Assembly (NCBI RefSeq): GCF_017308975.1
Contig: NZ_JADWPD010000042.1
Coordinates: 29,156-93,155 of the forward strand
Direction of reading: 5' to 3'
Source of the DNA: Amycolatopsis sp. MtRt-6
Lineage (GTDB): Bacteria; Actinomycetota; Actinomycetes; Mycobacteriales; Pseudonocardiaceae
DNA length: 64,000 nt
The notes under the pieces: generated by a model
The model's input: the letters and a program-made list of their open reading frames with translations, nothing else
What the model was told of the DNA's origin: nothing
Databases searched by the model: none
Made by a program: the position numbers and the translations under genes
In this document: one piece after another, positions 61,631 to 64,000 of the stretch
How the letters are laid out: each line of letters starts with the position of its first letter
Position numbering within the stretch: position 1 is the stretch's first letter

Positions 61631-63653
61631 CGGTGGTTTTTCCCTCGTTGGACAGATCGGCGGCCCGCTCGGCGGCGTCGGTCTCGTCCTCGGCGTCGGC
61701 CTCGGAGGCATTGAGGAACCACTGGATGGCCTCGTCCTTGCGCCCGGCGGCCTCGAGGTTGTCGGCGTAGGCGTAGAAGAGGCGAGCGCTCCACGGGTCG
61801 CGCTTCTCGGCCTTGAGGTCGTCACCCTGCAGCGAGACGACGGCGGCGTCGAGCTGCCCGAGGTCCCGGCGAGCCCCGGCCGCGACGATCGCGAGCTCGA
61901 CCTGGACGGCCTTGCTCAAGGTGGCCTTGTCGACCTCCTTCGCGAGGTCGAGCGCCCGCTCGGGCCGGCCGAGCGCGCGTTCGGCATCGGCGATGATGGC
62001 GATGTGGTCGTCGCTGCGGGTCATCCGCCGGACGGCCCGCAGTTCGGAGAGGGCCTCGGACCAGTTGCCGGCGTGGTAGGCGACCAGGCCGAGGGCTTCG
62101 CGCACGATGGGCACGCGCGAGGCCTTGGCCTTGGCGTACTTGGCGTGTTCGAGGGCGGCCTCGGGATCGCTGTCGATCAGCCCCCCGGCGGCGACGAGGT
62201 GCTTCCCGACGGTCTCGGCCAGGCCCTTCGGAAGGGTCCGCAGCTCACGACGGGCGTCCTCGTCGAGGTCGGAGAACTCGACGTCTTCGGGAAGCTCGGG
62301 AGCTTCGAGGAGTTCCTTCGCGAGGGCTTCGTCGTCGAGCGGCGCGCCGACCTTCGGCCGCGGGTTCCCACGGGGCCGGTCGTCGCGGCGGTCCTTGCGG
62401 TCGTTGCGCTCGTTGCGGTCGCCCTGGGGGCGGCTGTCGCGGTCGTAGCGCTTGCCGGAGTCGCGGAAGCCGCCGCCGGTGCGCTCGCCGCGGTTCTCGC
62501 GGGTGTCCCGGTTGTCGCGGTTGTCGCGGTTGTCGCGGTTGTCGCGGTTGTCGTCGCGGCGCTGGTAGCCACCGCGGTCGTTGTCGCGACGGTCACTGCC
62601 GCCACGGCCCCGGTCATCCGAGCGGAACCCGCCGGCACGCTCACCGCGGTCGTCGCGCCTCTGGTAGCCACCGCGGTCGTTGTCGCGCCGGTCGCTGCCA
62701 CCGCGGCCCCGGTCATCGGAACGGAAGCCGCCGGAGCGAGAGCCACGGTCGTCATCGCGGCGCTGGTAGCCACCACGGTCGCTCCCACCGCGGCCCCGGT
62801 CATCCGAGCGGAAGCCGCCGGGGCGGGAGCCACGGTCGTCGTCGCGGCGATCGCGGGCCCGGTCGTCGGAACGGAAACCACCCGTTCGGGGACCGCGGTC
62901 ACTGTCACGACGGTCGCTGCCACCACGACCGCGGTCGTCTGAGCGGAACCCGCCGGTCCGGGCACCACGGTCATCGTCGCGACGGTCGTCGGAGCGGAAG
63001 CCGCCGGTGCGGGGGCCACGGTCGTCGTCGCGGCGCTGGTAGCCGCCGCGGGAATCGTCGCGGCGGTTGCGGTCGTCCGAGCGGAAGCCGCCCGGGCGGG
63101 TCGTGCGGTCGTCGTCGCGGCGGTTGTCCCAGCGGGGCTTGCGGTCGCCGTACGACGACTTGCCCTGCGGACGGCCGCCCCGGTCGTCGTAGCCGCGGCC
63201 CGAGCTGTCGTTGCGGGTGCCGGAACGGCTGTTGCCCCGGTCCTCGTAGCGGCCGCCCGATCGGCCGGCGCCACGGTCTTCGTAGCGGCCGCCGCCGGAG
63301 CGGCTCGGGCCGTCGGAGAAGCGGCTGCCACCCGGCCGGCCGCCGGTGTCACGGCTGCCGTACCCGCCCCGGCGGTCGTCGCGGCCGCCACTGCGGCTCT
63401 GACCTGCGTAGCCTCCGCGCTGGTCGCGGTCACGGGGACCGTCGCCGCCTCGGAAGGGCTTGCCGCCGCCGCGGACACCGCGGTCGTCGCGGCGCGGGCG
63501 TCCCTGGTAGCCACCGTCGCGGCCGCCGCGGTCCTGCCGCGCGCCGCCCTGGCTCTTCCGAGGTCCGTCCGACCGGCCCCGGGAGCCTTCGTCCCGGCGT
63601 GCCGACCGGCCGGACCCATCATCGCTTGAGTCTCGTCGACCGAACTCGGACAC
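61623..63653 (-). CDS. TPR-repeat protein with long RGG/RD-rich disordered N-terminal arm
   Basis: 676 residues, GTG start with AGGAGG. Residues 1 to about 440 are almost only Arg, Gly, Asp, Ser, Asn and Tyr. They are built of repeats such as GGFRSDDRGRGGSDRRD and GGYQRRDD, with a DNR run near the end. The last approximately 235 residues (from about PKVGAPLDDEALAKELLEA) are TPR-type helical pairs (PIVREALGLVAYHAGNWSEALSELRAV). The folded part corresponds to Rv1691, which lacks such an arm. RGG/RD sequence of this kind binds RNA and can drive phase separation. It begins the operon with the phosphatase and tlyA, directly after the rrn terminator. A ribosome or RNA-granule role is inference. Confidence 0.8.
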   Translation of the reverse strand: MSEFGRRDSSDDGSGRSARRDEGSRGRSDGPRKSQGGARQDRGGRDGGYQGRPRRDDRGVRGGGKPFRGGDGPRDRDQRGGYAGQSRSGGRDDRRGGYGSRDTGGRPGGSRFSDGPSRSGGGRYEDRGAGRSGGRYEDRGNSRSGTRNDSSGRGYDDRGGRPQGKSSYGDRKPRWDNRRDDDRTTRPGGFRSDDRNRRDDSRGGYQRRDDDRGPRTGGFRSDDRRDDDRGARTGGFRSDDRGRGGSDRRDSDRGPRTGGFRSDDRARDRRDDDRGSRPGGFRSDDRGRGGSDRGGYQRRDDDRGSRSGGFRSDDRGRGGSDRRDNDRGGYQRRDDRGERAGGFRSDDRGRGGSDRRDNDRGGYQRRDDNRDNRDNRDNRDNRDTRENRGERTGGGFRDSGKRYDRDSRPQGDRNERNDRKDRRDDRPRGNPRPKVGAPLDDEALAKELLEAPELPEDVEFSDLDEDARRELRTLPKGLAETVGKHLVAAGGLIDSDPEAALEHAKYAKAKASRVPIVREALGLVAYHAGNWSEALSELRAVRRMTRSDDHIAIIADAERALGRPERALDLAKEVDKATLSKAVQVELAIVAAGARRDLGQLDAAVVSLQGDDLKAEKRDPWSARLFYAYADNLEAAGRKDEAIQWFLNASEADAEDETDAAERAADLSNEGKTTDE
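62500..63130. repeat. Coding repeats in the disordered arm
   Basis: Degenerate repeats of about 75-90 bases code for the GGFRSDDRGRGGSDRRD-type units, including a 9-base tandem (TTGTCGCGG) at about 62511-62556 that codes for DNR. Slippage is possible, so the arm length probably varies. Confidence 0.75.
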
Positions 63654-63694
63654 CTGGCCTCCTGCCGTGGAAAAAATCTTGTTCTGGACATACG

Positions 63695-63742
63695 CGTACG
63701 GCCCGCTAGGGCAGCCAACTGGCTATCCTAACGGGCCGTACG
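63695..63742 (-). terminator. rRNA operon terminator
   Basis: CGTACGGCCCG (63695-63705) and CGGGCCGTACG (63732-63742) form an 11-base perfect stem extended by TAGG/CCTA. On the transcribed strand a T-run (63671-63676) follows about 20 bases later. It lies 9 bases past the 5S rRNA end and insulates the TPR gene. Confidence 0.85.
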
Positions 63743-63750
63743 GAAGGTAA

Positions 63751-63868
63751 GTTCGGCGGTGTCCTACTCTCCCACAACCCTTCGGTTGCAGTACCATCGG
63801 CGCTGTCAGGCTTAGCTTCCGGGTTCGGAATGGGACCGGGCGTTTCCCTGACGCTATAACCACCGAAA
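63751..63868 (-). rRNA. rrf: 5S ribosomal RNA
   Basis: 118 bases; read on the minus strand it opens TTTCGGTGGTTATAGCG and closes GGACACCGCCGAAC. The arms pair as in actinobacterial 5S, and the loop-B/C sequence CCATTCCGAACCCGGAAGC is present. Ends are by comparison with known 5S and are good to about 2 bases. Confidence 0.95.
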
Positions 63869-63949
63869 CACTCCGAAACAACACACACCATGACATGTCA
63901 CCGGTGTGGTGTTTCAGAACCGTAGAGTGGATGCGTAACATCTTCGTAG

Positions 63950-64000
63950 GCAAGTCCTCGGCCTATTAGTACCAGTCAACTCGACAACACATTACTGTGC
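63950..64000 (-). rRNA. rrl: 23S ribosomal RNA, 3' end only
   Basis: The minus strand reads GACTGGTACTAATAGGCCGA then GGACTTG, the conserved 3' tip of actinobacterial 23S rRNA. The rest is beyond the window. The 81-base spacer to 5S (63869-63949) shows no tRNA. Confidence 0.9.

Noticed and set aside
62004..62942. A plus-strand Val/Ala-rich frame that looks like a membrane protein
   Set aside because: It is the complement of the Arg/Gly/Asp repeats; the periodic Val/Ala pattern mirrors the repeats and it has no ribosome site.
63869..63949. A tRNA in the 23S-5S spacer
   Set aside because: The 81 bases have no T-loop consensus or acceptor pairing.

Overview
The window reads as chromosome of a high-GC actinomycete, most likely Amycolatopsis or another Pseudonocardiaceae. 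The base composition, many GTG starts, TGATG/GTGA stop-start overlaps and apparently leaderless promoters fit this. The right half keeps the Mycobacterium tuberculosis order Rv1691-Rv1713. The genus is an inference; only the 3' tip of 23S and a complete 5S rRNA are visible at the right edge. I saw no tRNA, CRISPR array, insertion sequence or prophage.

Left arm, accessory (1-38 kb). 1-10.3 kb is a hexuronate/glucarate block: a polysaccharide lyase 8 (truncated by the window edge), alpha-ketoglutarate semialdehyde dehydrogenase, an unrecognised conserved protein, glucarate dehydratase, keto-deoxyglucarate dehydratase and a sodium-solute symporter on the minus strand, facing an IclR regulator and a uronate dehydrogenase on the plus strand. 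Together they can take up a uronate or aldarate and convert it to 2-oxoglutarate. 10.4-18.6 kb holds small modules: an HTH/ClpN pair, a polysaccharide deacetylase, a divergent sensor kinase/response regulator, a phosphotransferase, a secreted beta-helix protein, and a TetR-controlled FMN-protein/ferredoxin-type reductase pair. 18.8-30 kb has a membrane cyclophilin, two tandem GH95-like Tat-exported hydrolases, an M1 peptidase and a large Pls-type adenylating membrane protein.

Conserved backbone (30-63.7 kb, mostly minus strand). Read from right to left: rrn operon end, RGG-rich TPR protein, HAD phosphatase, small ORF, tlyA, nadK, recN, steA, mctB, pyrG, NUDIX, xerD, parA, an RHH-like ORF, scpA, scpB, rluB, cmk, plsC, der. 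Four accessory groups interrupt it: an oxidoreductase plus SseB/DUF1266 gene (54.6-56.8 kb); a GntR-NCS1-racemase unit with an I36 inhibitor, a sedolisin-like peptidase and an acyltransferase (46-52.3 kb); a DUF1707/TM2 gene (43.2 kb); and a TetR-DUF4267-KhtTU-S15 peptidase group (32.9-38 kb).

The most interesting signals are the approximately 440-residue Arg/Gly/Asp-rich disordered arm on the TPR protein beside tlyA and the rrn operon; a lysine-like adenylation code in the Pls-type protein; several paired palindromic operators; and a 12-base sequence TCCNNTGTGGAC that recurs ten times, always inside genes and on both strands. No intergenic stretch exceeds 300 bases. All calls are from reading the sequence by eye; no database search was possible.
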